Below are positions 25,054-33,534 of a stretch of DNA of 64,000 bases, in pieces. The position numbers and the translations under genes were made by a program. Numbering within the stretch: the first letter of the stretch is position 1; each line of letters opens with the position of its first letter. Origin of the DNA: a bacterium (lineage in GTDB: Bacteria; AUK180); contig JAGLGN010000014.1 in assembly GCA_023144005.1 (NCBI GenBank), positions 1-64,000 on the forward strand, read 5' to 3'. The notes beneath the pieces are model-generated. The model was not told the DNA's origin, searched no databases, and saw only the letters and a program-made list of their open reading frames with translations.

Positions 25054-25677
25054 TTGAAATTTCTAAGGATCGTTTTTTTCGTTATAACAGTACTACTATT
25101 TTTTGGATTTCTATATCTTACAATTTCCGATGTGATGAAAATAAATTTGGCAACAAAATTGAGCTTGCTCTGGTTTCCCTTCGCAGCATATATTTACACT
25201 ACAATTTCCGTATATTTTCAACTTAGAGATAATATTTATTCAATCAAAATTATGAAGCCCAAGATAGTTTATAAAGAAGAAAACGAAGTGTATAATATTG
25301 ACATATCGTTGAATGCAAAGAACAAATCATTTCATTCCGTACAGTTAAAAAGCTGGGAAATATCAACTGATAAAGGCAAAATTCATAATCCTTCACCTAA
25401 GAAATTGTGGTTTAGTGGAGATGTTCAGGATTTTTCCTTTTCAATAGCGCCTCCTAAAAGCGACATAAAGAACATAAATTTATGCCACCACCACATAGAA
25501 AAGTTTGAAGTATTATCATCAGAGATAATAATTATAACCATTTTTTACAACGAATCAAAGAAGATTAAAAAAGTGAACAATCCGATAAGCCAGGAGATAC
25601 TAAATATTTTACCCAAATATCGACAAATGTTTGATGAGCTTCTAGCAGAAGAGAAGAATATAGCACGGCATATGTAA
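25054..25677 (+). CDS. Membrane protein of unknown function
   Basis: 207 residues starting with TTG after CGGAGGG. Two membrane segments (about 4-26 and 36-56) followed by a ~140-residue beta-rich domain (IVYKEENEVYNIDISLNAKN...). No recognised family. Architecture resembles its upstream partner (membrane anchor plus beta-rich domain), and both may be subunits of one envelope complex; this is inference only. Confidence 0.68.
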   Translation: MKFLRIVFFVITVLLFFGFLYLTISDVMKINLATKLSLLWFPFAAYIYTTISVYFQLRDNIYSIKIMKPKIVYKEENEVYNIDISLNAKNKSFHSVQLKSWEISTDKGKIHNPSPKKLWFSGDVQDFSFSIAPPKSDIKNINLCHHHIEKFEVLSSEIIIITIFYNESKKIKKVNNPISQEILNILPKYRQMFDELLAEEKNIARHM

Positions 25678-25686
25678 TTCAAGAGA

Positions 25687-25703
25687 GCAACTACGGTGGT
25701 TGC
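25687..25703 (+). terminator. Hairpin after the accessory membrane-protein pair
   Basis: GCAACTA, loop CGG, TGGTTGC: a 7-bp stem (one G-T pair) followed by ATTTTG. A weak terminator candidate 9 bp after the stop codon. Confidence 0.4.
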
Positions 25704-25706
25704 ATT

Positions 25707-25904
25707 TTGACATTAATCTCAAACGTATTATACGTTATTGGCAAAGTAAAGCAGTGCTGGGCGGCCTACGATTTTGTAAAGGGAAAGAATGGAGATGCTA
25801 TATATTGCCGTACTATAGTACTTTATACACAACTGATTCGTGGAGGGAAATATATTTATTACACAGATCGGGAAATATCTGTACACAAAAGACTTTACAA
25901 TTAG
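25707..25904 (+). CDS. Possible small protein, unrecognised
   Basis: A 65-codon open frame with a TTG start and a GGTGG 7 nt upstream. The composition (aromatic, basic; KGKNGDAIYCRT, GGKYIYYTDREI) looks protein-like, but the TTGACA at its start also fits a -35 box (TATACG 16 bp on). It could be a leader or degenerate gene instead. Confidence 0.3.
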   Translation: MTLISNVLYVIGKVKQCWAAYDFVKGKNGDAIYCRTIVLYTQLIRGGKYIYYTDREISVHKRLYN

Positions 25905-25973
25905 GAAGCAATCTCGAATGCCAACAAATGAACCTGCCAGCAGGTATGAAGATATTGGCAAAGGAGACTTATT

Positions 25974-26324
25974 ATGAGGAATAAGAAAGTTCCCGGCATT
26001 ATTGAAACTATTAATCATAATTACCCCGTTCTCATTTTTGAAAAAATTGAATATTCTTTATCAGTAAAGAGACGCTTTAGAAGCCCTAAGATACAGATAA
26101 ATATTAGCACTCCCATTCTTGGTTCAAGACAAGGACAGGAGAAATATATAAAGTCAAAAATAAAAGTAACCTCCAAAACTATTGATTTCACAGACTTAGG
26201 CACTGGAGCAAATAATAAACAAGTTCCTACATATCGCGTCCCAGGAAGTAGGCCTTGGGATATTGTATTTACTCTTTATGATTCTTTGGGAGTGAAGCAC
26301 TCTTTTAAAATTAACTACAAATAA
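25974..26324 (+). CDS. Small protein of unknown function
   Basis: 116 residues from an ATG with AAAGGAG 8 nt upstream. Basic, beta-rich, no signal peptide or membrane segment; ends SRPWDIVFTLYDSLGVKHSFKINYK in part. No family recognised. Part of the AT-rich accessory stretch. Confidence 0.6.
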   Translation: MRNKKVPGIIETINHNYPVLIFEKIEYSLSVKRRFRSPKIQINISTPILGSRQGQEKYIKSKIKVTSKTIDFTDLGTGANNKQVPTYRVPGSRPWDIVFTLYDSLGVKHSFKINYK

Positions 26325-26451
26325 TAGGGCAATGCTGGGGACGGTAGTTGCCTCTTGGTTTTGGCTTGAATGAAAATATTGGCGTTATACCGGTGAAAAC
26401 AGGGAAGTGGTGAAAAAGAACCGGGGGGGGATTCTGAATTGAGAGGACGCC

Positions 26452-27003
26452 CTAAAGTAACCAACTTAATAATATGCTGACTATTGAAATACTAACAAGC
26501 AGTGCAAGGAAAACTCCAATACAACCCCCTTGTTGTAAGATAGCATATTTTGCGGATGTTCCCAGATTTTCAGCAGTAAATGTTTCTTCCAGAGCCTTTT
26601 CGATGAATGACTTGCTTGGTGTTCTTGGTGATGGACTATGTTGCCAACATCCATAATGCTCAGTCTTTCCAGAAATTGTAGTGCCCTGAGAACATATTCC
26701 ATATTCATTACAAAACTCACAGTTAGCACAGTTCCGAGTTTTGGGCCAAAACGATAGACATTTTAGTTTAGTAGAATGACCTTTAGTGCAGGCAGGGCAA
26801 GCAGAAAGATAATCACATTTATTACATTTAGCTGTATGGGTCCTGTTAGCAGTATAGCTGGAATCTTCACAAGGACTCTGGATATACAAATCACCAGAGA
26901 TATATCTCATCCGAATATAACCTATTTGGTCCTCTAGGTTTTTAGAACAGTTGCCGGAAACAAAAAATACACAACCTTCGCATAATTTCGTTTTAGCTGT
27001 CAT
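26452..27003 (-). CDS. Cys-rich protein with C-terminal membrane anchor
   Basis: 183 residues. Contains about 19 cysteines, many in CxxC or CxxxxxC pairs (CEGCVFF at 8, CNKCDYLSACPAC at ~60-72, CANCEFCNEYGIC at ~92-104), suggesting several zinc- or iron-sulfur-binding knuckles. The last ~25 residues form a single membrane helix (IGVFLALLVSISIVSILLSWLL), so it is tail-anchored with the Cys-rich part in the cytoplasm by the usual topology. AAGGAG precedes the ATG by 6 nt. No family recognised. Confidence 0.7.
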   Translation of the reverse strand: MTAKTKLCEGCVFFVSGNCSKNLEDQIGYIRMRYISGDLYIQSPCEDSSYTANRTHTAKCNKCDYLSACPACTKGHSTKLKCLSFWPKTRNCANCEFCNEYGICSQGTTISGKTEHYGCWQHSPSPRTPSKSFIEKALEETFTAENLGTSAKYAILQQGGCIGVFLALLVSISIVSILLSWLL

Positions 27004-27429
27004 AATATCTCCTTCCCTCAGAATAAGTTATCGAGATTTGCATTGTAGCATTCATTACCAACTAATTCAAACTCACTACTATAATAAATGACGGAATGCA
27101 ATAAATTACTCAGAAAGGAACAAGAAGATTAGAGACGCTCGTTGCATTTGTTGCAAATTGCTTTATCATCAGATATGATCTCCCATTATCATTATAACTA
27201 TGTATCATTTTCAGATTGAAGTGCAAATCCATACCTAAACAATACTATTAATAATCAGAGAAGAACCAAGTAGAGATTCTCTCCTATATACAACTATTTA
27301 TTGAATACTCTCTATGATTTTGCACCAACTACCCCCTTTTTCATAAGTTTCTTTAGAAGCTACCTATTTTTACCCGACAAAGAATTCTTTCCTATCTATA
27401 TAGAGAAGAAGATTTCTCTAGGAGGAATA
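27004..27429. other. Gene-free stretch
   Basis: AT-rich, 426 bp between divergent genes, presumably holding both promoters; a frame runs in from 27301 but has no start signal before 27430. I see no RNA gene or repeat here. Confidence 0.5.
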
Positions 27430-27564
27430 ATGAAGGAATTCATAGATATTCTACGTTGGCTAGGTTATTTGTATCAAGTAGCCAAATATGTTTCGGACAG
27501 AAATGACGATGATACAAAATGGTATTATGACATGATGAAAAAAATTCGGAAAATTCATCCTTAA
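27430..27564 (+). CDS. Small protein of unknown function (44 aa)
   Basis: 44 residues from an ATG preceded by a near-perfect CTAGGAGGAATA site, one of the best ribosome-binding sites in the window. Sequence MKEFIDILRWLGYLYQV then KYVSDRNDDDTKWYYDMM: amphipathic N-terminal helix and acidic/aromatic middle, basic end. No membrane segment. No family recognised; expression is suggested only by the ribosome-binding site. Confidence 0.5.
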   Translation: MKEFIDILRWLGYLYQVAKYVSDRNDDDTKWYYDMMKKIRKIHP

Positions 27565-27710
27565 CAGCCCATTTCTGCTAAAATGTGGTTGGAGGAATGA
27601 ATATGGTGGGAAAAGACAGGGTGAAAGAAAGCTGGATTCCGCGGTCGCAAGCTCCCTCTGGATAACACTCCGTAATTATCCATTCCCATTGTTAAGTGGG
27701 GAATAATGTA

Positions 27711-28184
27711 CTACTGTTCTCTTTTAATGTTATAATATTTGACGTACTTATCTAACAACCATGTATAAGTCATCATTCCATCTATCGTAAGGATCTCTTT
27801 GTTAACATGTTTAACCATCTTTCTGGCTATGGATGCATCTTTCTCCTTTCGATTTCTTCTAAGCTCCTCCACATATTTGTTTCCCTCAAGCGCTTTCTCA
27901 AAATATAGCTGATAAAGAAGAAAATTCTCTGGATCATAGCTGATCAATGTCTCCAAATGTTGTAGATATGAAAGATATTTATTCTTATCTATAGACTGAT
28001 CTTTCAACTGAGGTATAATGACTTTATTATGATATCCTCTGGCCATCTCCCAGCCCGCGCTTTTGTAAAGAGCTTTGTATACAGTGGTTGAATTATACAA
28101 GTAATAACTATTAAGTACTGCAAATATTGAAAGAGCCAAAGCAAGGACCGAAAAGAGAAGCGTTAGTTTTTTCATATTAATCAC
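27711..28184 (-). CDS. Signal-anchored helical protein of unknown function
   Basis: 157 residues from GTG 28184, which overlaps the preceding stop as GTGA; an ATG at 28175 is the alternative start. One N-terminal membrane segment (about 7-27) followed by a helical, charged domain with a TPR-like feel (NKYLSYLQHLETLISYDPENFLLYQLYFEKAL). Coupled to the lipoprotein gene upstream. No family recognised. Confidence 0.6.
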   Translation of the reverse strand: MINMKKLTLLFSVLALALSIFAVLNSYYLYNSTTVYKALYKSAGWEMARGYHNKVIIPQLKDQSIDKNKYLSYLQHLETLISYDPENFLLYQLYFEKALEGNKYVEELRRNRKEKDASIARKMVKHVNKEILTIDGMMTYTWLLDKYVKYYNIKREQ

Positions 28185-28978
28185 GACTTTGTGCAGACTT
28201 CTTCGCAGTTGAGATCACCAGATGTATCAACGCTGCCTTGGATACACTCTACTTCATCACCGTAAATCTCTTCACATTTCCCCAAGCATTCTCCTGAATC
28301 CGTTATCCCCCAGCCAGCGCACAGATCACTTATATTTACAAATACATCTCTGCTTATGCCATCATAACAACCACAGATTAATATTGACTGAGGTAAGTAT
28401 AGATTTCCCTCGGGATTTTCCACCATCCAATAGGTAGCCTCGATATACATCTTAAATATCCGCTCAAATTCTGGGGACTGAATCCATTCGATGTTGCGGT
28501 ATAGCTGATCAAGTTGATGCAATGCGGGATTAAATTGACGTTGACTTATCAAATGACTCACTACGGAAATCTTGTGCAAATACGCCTTTGAGTGTCCAGT
28601 AGTATCAAATTCAACCCAGGCCAATTCAATGAAAGTAGACATTCTTTCAAGAAACGAGAAGAACTTGGGGTCAACTGGAATATACTCTCGATCATGTTCA
28701 ATTCCCTTATCTACTTGAAGAAACGGATTTTCAATACGCTCATGATTTACCGATATTTGAGTTTGACAAGGAGCGGTTTCGTACAAAAATATAATATAAC
28801 CATTCCCATCAGATTCAATGATATCTATCATATCAGAGAATTCACTATAATGAAGCGAATACTCACTACTTGTATTGAACCTATAGAATGACTCTTCAGG
28901 TGTGGTTAATTCCGTATGTTCCTGACACCCTAAAAAAAAGACGCTTAGAAAAACTATAATAAGTAGATATTTTCTCAT
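28181..28978 (-). CDS. Lipoprotein with Cys-rich C-terminus
   Basis: 265 residues. The start is set at ATG 28978 because GGAGGAG lies 3-9 nt upstream and the protein then begins MRKYLLIIVFLSVFFLGC, a lipoprotein signal with Cys18; the open frame runs upstream to 29089 without a start signal. The last ~70 residues contain nine cysteines (LICGCYDG, LCAGWG, ECLGKCEEI, ECIQG, NCEEVCTKS), likely disulfide-bonded outside the cytoplasm. No family recognised. Own promoter at 28998-29026; forms an operon with the next gene. Confidence 0.65.
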   Translation of the reverse strand: MRKYLLIIVFLSVFFLGCQEHTELTTPEESFYRFNTSSEYSLHYSEFSDMIDIIESDGNGYIIFLYETAPCQTQISVNHERIENPFLQVDKGIEHDREYIPVDPKFFSFLERMSTFIELAWVEFDTTGHSKAYLHKISVVSHLISQRQFNPALHQLDQLYRNIEWIQSPEFERIFKMYIEATYWMVENPEGNLYLPQSILICGCYDGISRDVFVNISDLCAGWGITDSGECLGKCEEIYGDEVECIQGSVDTSGDLNCEEVCTKS

Positions 28979-28997
28979 ATCTCCTCCGACTGGCGAC

Positions 28998-29026
28998 AGT
29001 ATAACACGGGCTACTATTAATATCAA
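28998..29026 (-). promoter_or_regulatory. Promoter of the Cys-rich lipoprotein operon
   Basis: Minus strand TTGATA (29021-29026), 17-bp spacer, TATACT (28998-29003). Confidence 0.7.
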
Positions 29027-29091
29027 GCACAGTTTTTTCCTGGACAGGCGATTCCTTCTCCCGCTAAAATGTGGCAGAATGAAAGGCAAAG

Positions 29092-29149
29092 GGATGGATT
29101 CCTGATATCAAACCTTGTCCCTGGGACACTGGGTCCACTGGGTCACTGC
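29092..29149 (+). repeat. Dispersed intergenic repeat, family 3, copy 1
   Basis: GGATGGATTCCTGATATCAA, then ACCTTGTCCCTGGGACACTGG and GTCACTGC; almost identical to 34042-34090, with an internal 9-bp duplication (GGGTCCACT). Both copies are followed within 10 bp by a heptamer block of the TCCATTG type. Confidence 0.7.
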
Positions 29150-29157
29150 GAAGCGTG

Positions 29158-29192
29158 TCAATTGTCCATTGTTAATTGTACATTGTTCATTA
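29158..29192. repeat. Heptanucleotide repeat (TCCATTG type)
   Basis: Five units: TCAATTG, TCCATTG, TTAATTG, TACATTG, TTCATTA. Complement of the family at 1-35 and 3833-3860. Confidence 0.75.
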
Positions 29193-29295
29193 ATTTTTCT
29201 GGATTCTTCACGTGACACATACAGGAGATGGATCTTTCGTTTAACTCAAGACCCCCAGAGACGGGCAGGTCAAGCCCTGTCCCTACGGCTTTGCA

Positions 29296-29334
29296 ATAAA
29301 TGCCATTTATCCAGCACTTTTTCGAAGGTGCTGG
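29296..29334 (-). terminator. Tandem hairpins downstream of the bactofilin operon
   Basis: CCAGCAC (29311-29317) pairs with GTGCTGG (29328-29334), and ATAAATG pairs with CATTTAT (29296-29310). They lie just after the stop of the TPR/CBM48-like gene. There is no T-run, so termination is only a guess. Confidence 0.4.
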
Positions 29335-29356
29335 ACTACCGCCTATATTGCTTCCC

Positions 29357-30127
29357 CTAAAGACTTATTATCCAGTTCGCTCCCTTATTGTTATCACATT
29401 CCCCTTTTTCATTAAGGAAAGTGAATTCTACGGTATTAGTTCCTTCAGGTATCCTTATTATGATGATCCACAGATCATCGGAAATATTAATCATTTTCCT
29501 GTCATGAATGTCCTGCCAGTCATTGAAGCCGGAATGCAGTTTCATCTTCACAGCTGTGGGAAAGATCGTTCTGTAAAGGATATTCGCTTCATTCCCCTTT
29601 TCATGCGCTGATATTGAAAAACTGATGCTTCCTTTTTCCTTTACTTCCTCCAGCTGCAGGAATCCGAAGATATCCTTTAGTATCTGCTCTTTGAATTCAC
29701 TGCCGGGCTCTCTTTTAAGAAACTCATAATAGTTGGAAATAGTTTCGTTCTTCCGGCGGTTCAAAAGATGGAGGTTGGCGAGATAGTAATACGGATCCGG
29801 AAAATCCTTGTCCCTATCGATAGAGTTAGTGAACTCCTTCTCCGCTATATCAAGATTGTCCATCAGATAATAAAGCAGGCCTACATCGAAATGAAGTTGG
29901 GAATCATCCTCTCCCAATTCAAGAAGTGTGTTGTAATACTTTAGCGATTGATCATAATCATTCTTTAAATAATATGAATACGCAAGGGAATTCAGTACAT
30001 CAATGTTCTTGCTGTCAATGTCATAAGCTTTCCGAAACTCTTTCAGGGCTTCATCGAGGGAATTGTCCTCTAAATACAGTTCCCCCATTTCGATAAGATC
30101 CCTGATGTTACTTTTGTTTTCTTCCAT
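29357..30127 (-). CDS. TPR protein with C-terminal CBM48/AMPK-like glycan-binding domain
   Basis: 256 residues: about four TPR units (residues 8-150: LYLEDNSLDEALKEFRKAYD, AYSYYLKNDYDQSLKYYNTL and so on), then a ~80-residue immunoglobulin-like domain (about 170-256) with FNDWQD and FTFLNEKGECDNN, resembling the early-set/CBM48-type domains that bind alpha-glucans in glycogen-branching enzymes and AMPK-beta. No signal peptide, so cytoplasmic. It is the last gene of an operon with two bactofilins (31 bp gap). The combination may link a cytoskeletal polymer to glucan or partner proteins; this is inference. Confidence 0.68.
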   Translation of the reverse strand: MEENKSNIRDLIEMGELYLEDNSLDEALKEFRKAYDIDSKNIDVLNSLAYSYYLKNDYDQSLKYYNTLLELGEDDSQLHFDVGLLYYLMDNLDIAEKEFTNSIDRDKDFPDPYYYLANLHLLNRRKNETISNYYEFLKREPGSEFKEQILKDIFGFLQLEEVKEKGSISFSISAHEKGNEANILYRTIFPTAVKMKLHSGFNDWQDIHDRKMINISDDLWIIIIRIPEGTNTVEFTFLNEKGECDNNKGANWIISL

Positions 30128-30157
30128 TTCTTTACACCACTTTGCACAAGACTTCTG

Positions 30158-30709
30158 CTATTTCCTTTTCTTGCGCTTAATATTTGGCCCCACATTCTTC
30201 TTTTCGGATTTCACCTCTGTCTTTTCTTCTTTTTTTACTTCTTCTTTCGCAGGTTTCTCTTCTTCCTTTGCTTCGGCTTCTTTTTCCGCTACAGGCTCTT
30301 CTTTCACTTCTTCAACGGGTGCAGGTTCTACTTTTTTCTCCTCGGCAGGCGCATCTTTTTTGGGAGAAATTTTAAGATCCCCCATATCAATTTTCAGCAT
30401 ATCAATATTACCGCGAAATTTAGCTCCATCTTTGATAACAAGCCTTGGTGCCTTGATGTCTCCTATCATTCTCCCGGATTCGGTTATCTCGATCTTATCA
30501 TTTACTGTAATATTCCCGTTTATCCGACCACTGATCTCGGTGTTTTGAGTCTGAACATCCGCCTCAAGCACCCCGGTCTCCATTATTGTAAGATTCTTAT
30601 TTAACTTGATCGACCCCTCAACTCTTCCTTCAATGATCAGATCTTCATCACCTTCAAGTTCACCTTTGATAACAATCGTTTTTCCAATGACAGTATGTTT
30701 ATCTTCCAT
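30158..30709 (-). CDS. Bactofilin with long acidic/basic tail
   Basis: 183 residues: a bactofilin (DUF583) right-handed beta-helix core (about 5-110) with the repeated pattern IEGRVEGSI, ISGRINGNI, ESGRMIGDIKAPRLVIKDGAKFRGNI. The tail (about 115-183) is rich in Glu, Lys, Pro and Ala and ends with KRKKRK, far longer than in the sister protein. Bactofilins form nucleotide-free polymers used for cell shape, stalk or polar scaffolds. Second of two adjacent bactofilins, 18 bp after the first. Confidence 0.92.
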   Translation of the reverse strand: MEDKHTVIGKTIVIKGELEGDEDLIIEGRVEGSIKLNKNLTIMETGVLEADVQTQNTEISGRINGNITVNDKIEITESGRMIGDIKAPRLVIKDGAKFRGNIDMLKIDMGDLKISPKKDAPAEEKKVEPAPVEEVKEEPVAEKEAEAKEEEKPAKEEVKKEEKTEVKSEKKNVGPNIKRKKRK

Positions 30710-30727
30710 GTGCTTCCTCCTTTTGGA

Positions 30728-31132
30728 TTATTCCTTGTCTTCTGCGCTTTTCTGCATATCGATACTCCCCCGGAATACCGCACCGTCAGCTAAAACAACT
30801 CTGGGAGATTTGATATCTCCAGTCATTTTTCCATGATCCGTTATCTCAACGCGGTTGGTCGCTATGATATTTCCTGTGAGTTTTCCCGAGACCTTGATCT
30901 CCGAAGTATCAATATCAGCTTTGACATCTCCCGTCATATCAATAAGAAGATGCTTCTTCAGATTGATATTTCCCTCGATCTTACCTTTAATAATAAGATC
31001 CTCTTTACCAGATACCTCCCCTCTTATCAGTATAGATTCTCCAATGACGGTAGGTTTGGATTCGCTTGACGCACCGGCGTTTTTGTATTCCCCGGGCTTA
31101 CCTTGCTCATTTAATTTTCTGTTATCATCCAT
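30728..31132 (-). CDS. Bactofilin (short)
   Basis: 134 residues from ATG 31132, chosen because AGGAGG lies 8 nt upstream; the open frame continues to 31180 but overlaps the promoter. Core pattern KGKIEGNI, VSGKLTGNI, DHGKMTGDIKSPRVVLADGAVFRGSI is the bactofilin beta-helix. First gene of a three-gene operon (bactofilin, bactofilin, TPR/CBM48-like) and divergent from the coiled-coil gene. Confidence 0.92.
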   Translation of the reverse strand: MDDNRKLNEQGKPGEYKNAGASSESKPTVIGESILIRGEVSGKEDLIIKGKIEGNINLKKHLLIDMTGDVKADIDTSEIKVSGKLTGNIIATNRVEITDHGKMTGDIKSPRVVLADGAVFRGSIDMQKSAEDKE

Positions 31133-31151
31133 GATTCTATCCTCCTGTAAA

Positions 31152-31180
31152 ATCTTAACACATAACCCGGGATATGTCAA
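31152..31180 (-). promoter_or_regulatory. Promoter of the bactofilin operon
   Basis: Minus strand TTGACA (31175-31180), 17-bp spacer, TAAGAT (31152-31157), then a leader with AGGAGG. Confidence 0.75.
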
Positions 31181-31421
31181 TTCTTTGATTGATGCCTGAT
31201 TTGATTAATGCCATAACATATTGGACTTTTGCTTCCGCTCCATATAGTTCTCCATGTAATACTCTATCGTTGACGTTTTCCTTTCCTTTTTACCGCTAAC
31301 GGACATCTATATTTAAATATTTCTGCTTTCCTTGCATAATTCCAGCGGATCATCTTTTCTCTCTTGCACATAATGGCACTCTGTTCTTTTCATGTGTGTT
31401 ATCTATTTGTGATAATAACAA

Positions 31422-31450
31422 TTGAATAAGAAAAGCATTTTTGGTATAAT
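31422..31450 (+). promoter_or_regulatory. Leaderless promoter of the coiled-coil gene
   Basis: TTGAAT (31422-31427), 17-bp spacer, TATAAT (31445-31450); the ATG at 31456 is 5 nt after the -10. Confidence 0.8.
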
Positions 31451-31455
31451 TCACC

Positions 31456-33513
31456 ATGATAAACAAGGATCGCTTGCCTAAACTAGAGAAACTTCCTTCA
31501 TATGGCAAATTCGGCTCCCTGATCAAACTTAATGATGTGGAGAAACTTGTTTCAAAATACCTTCTGGCATTCGACGAACTCTTTAATGAAATTGAAAAAT
31601 CGAGAGAATTAACATCACAGTTCAAAGAATTGAAAGCTGAACATCAAAAGATCCTGAAGAGAAAAGATAAGAATGAAGAAGAATTACAGAGAAAACTTGG
31701 ACTGGCCAAAGATAGATTCCTGAATATGAAAAGTGAGATCAAGGGCCTTAACAAGCAGATCAGCGACCTGAAAAAACAAACCGAATCGGTGGGCGCATCC
31801 TTTGAAGAAATTGAAAAAGACCGTAATGAAAAAGATAATGAACTCAAGGCCCTTGAAAATAGCAATGACGGGATTAAAAACGACCTGAAGGACGCGAAGA
31901 AAGAGAATAGACGGCTTTTAAAGGAAAACACAACCGCGGTGGAGGCTTTGGAAAAACTGGAGAATGATCAGAAAGAAAAGACTTCCGAGATTTCCGGGTT
32001 AAGGTTAAAAATCGACGAGATTCAAGCTGAGAAAGAAAGAATTCAAAACGAATTCGATGGTCTGAACAATAATTTGTCCGATTATGCTTTTGACAAGGAG
32101 AACCTGAACGAGCAGCTTGAAAAGGTCACAACTAAACTATCGGATAATGAAAGCGCTTTGAAGAACAACAACAATATCATCAAGAATCTGAGTGCGACCA
32201 TAGATGAACTCAGAGGTGAAATAAAAGACCTTGATAAGGACAAGGAGGATCACAGAATCGGAATGAAGGAATTGCAATCACTTCAGAAGGCCGCTGACAA
32301 AGATAAGGTGAAACGGGAAAATAAAATTGTCAAATTTGAGAATAAAATAGAAAAACTGGAGTCAGAAAAAAGGGCCGTTGCCGATGAAAGGGATTCTATT
32401 TCAGAAGACTTGAAAAAACAAATAGATAAACTGAATATCGATATATCCGAATTTGAGGAACTGCTTTCCGATTCCGAGGTCGACCAGGATCGTTTAAAAA
32501 GCGATACTGAAGATAGTAAGGCTCACATTAAAGACCTTGAGGCTACTATAGATAGCCTCAGAAAGAGTCTTGAAGAAAATGATGAAAAACTAAAAGAGAA
32601 CGAAGCAGAAAAAGAAAGGTGCGCCTCTGAGCTGAAGAACAATCTAGAATCGAGGGACAGTGAGATCTCACAAATCAGCAGAGAACTCGATGCAATCACG
32701 CAGGACGATTTATCGGCACAGAATGAGCTCAAGGAAAAAGAACAAAGTATAACCATGCTGAACAGGGAGATAGAAGACAAAGATAAGCAGATCGATCGGC
32801 TCGGAATAAAGCTTGAGGAATTATCTAAGGACGACCTTGATAGAAAATCGGAGCTAAAAGAAAAGGCGTCGCTTATTGACAAACTGAGTAAAAACATTTT
32901 TGAAATGACTTCTGAAAATTCCGGGCTTAAGGATGACCTGGAAAAACTGAGCAATGAAAGAGACGAAAAAGTAACTCTTGTCTCAGAGCTGAGTGAAAAG
33001 ATCGGGCAGCTTGAAGATCAGGACGGTAATATAAAAAGCAGTATTGCTGAAAAAGAAGGGTTGATCGCAAATCTGGAAAAGGCTAATGCGGATATCCTGA
33101 AAGAAAGGGAGGATCTTAGTAAAGAAATAAAGATTATCCTCGAAGAGATAAAAAAGGAAAAAGAGAATAACAAAGAATTGAGTAAACAATTGAAATTAAG
33201 AGAAAAGGAAATGGAGGGACTTCTTAAAAAGATAGACGAGGTTCTGGGGACTCAACTTAAAGAGGTCGAGGATCCACTTGCGGAATATCTGAATCTCCAG
33301 AAACTGGAACTAGAGGAAATACCCAGCGACAAACAAACAACTGGCGGAGATGAATCAGATATGCAAAGCAAATTGATGAACACCATGAAGGAAAACAAGG
33401 AATTGAGAGAGCAGATGACAGAACTGCAAGACATTCTGCAATCCAGGGGGAATGAGCTAATCCGTTTCAAAGAGCAAGTGGCGGCTCTTCAGAAAAGGCT
33501 TGACGGATCTTGA
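31456..33513 (+). CDS. Large coiled-coil protein
   Basis: 685 residues, almost entirely predicted coiled coil from ~residue 40 to 600 (very high Glu/Lys/Leu/Asp/Asn, heptad-like hydrophobic spacing), with a short non-coiled N-terminus containing KLEKLPSYGKFGSLIKLNDVEK and a second short coil at 640-685. No ATPase motifs, signal peptide or membrane segment, so it is not an SMC protein but a cytoplasmic filament-like scaffold. Its place beside two bactofilins suggests a role in cell shape or polarity; that is inference from context. Transcribed from a leaderless promoter. Confidence 0.72.
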   Translation: MINKDRLPKLEKLPSYGKFGSLIKLNDVEKLVSKYLLAFDELFNEIEKSRELTSQFKELKAEHQKILKRKDKNEEELQRKLGLAKDRFLNMKSEIKGLNKQISDLKKQTESVGASFEEIEKDRNEKDNELKALENSNDGIKNDLKDAKKENRRLLKENTTAVEALEKLENDQKEKTSEISGLRLKIDEIQAEKERIQNEFDGLNNNLSDYAFDKENLNEQLEKVTTKLSDNESALKNNNNIIKNLSATIDELRGEIKDLDKDKEDHRIGMKELQSLQKAADKDKVKRENKIVKFENKIEKLESEKRAVADERDSISEDLKKQIDKLNIDISEFEELLSDSEVDQDRLKSDTEDSKAHIKDLEATIDSLRKSLEENDEKLKENEAEKERCASELKNNLESRDSEISQISRELDAITQDDLSAQNELKEKEQSITMLNREIEDKDKQIDRLGIKLEELSKDDLDRKSELKEKASLIDKLSKNIFEMTSENSGLKDDLEKLSNERDEKVTLVSELSEKIGQLEDQDGNIKSSIAEKEGLIANLEKANADILKEREDLSKEIKIILEEIKKEKENNKELSKQLKLREKEMEGLLKKIDEVLGTQLKEVEDPLAEYLNLQKLELEEIPSDKQTTGGDESDMQSKLMNTMKENKELREQMTELQDILQSRGNELIRFKEQVAALQKRLDGS

Positions 33514-33534
33514 TCCGGATATTATCAGGGACGG

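Larger units (their letters stand above)
28979..29356. other. Gene-free stretch with promoter and repeats
   Basis: Contains the promoter at 28998-29026, family-3 repeat (29092-29149), heptamer block (29158-29192) and two perfect hairpins (29296-29310, 29311-29334). No gene is evident. Confidence 0.55.
31133..31455. other. Divergent promoter region, no gene
   Basis: 323 bp between the bactofilin operon and the coiled-coil gene holding the two promoters described separately. Nothing else is recognised. Confidence 0.5.

Noticed and set aside
25700-25984. 94-codon frame overlapping the possible 65-aa gene
   Set aside because: TTG start without ribosome-binding site and overlaps the well-supported start at 25974.
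27301-27429. N-terminal extension of the 44-aa protein
   Set aside because: No ribosome-binding site at 27301, whereas AGGAGG precedes the ATG at 27430.
28979-29089. N-terminal extension of the Cys-rich lipoprotein
   Set aside because: Would run through its own promoter and bury the lipoprotein signal.
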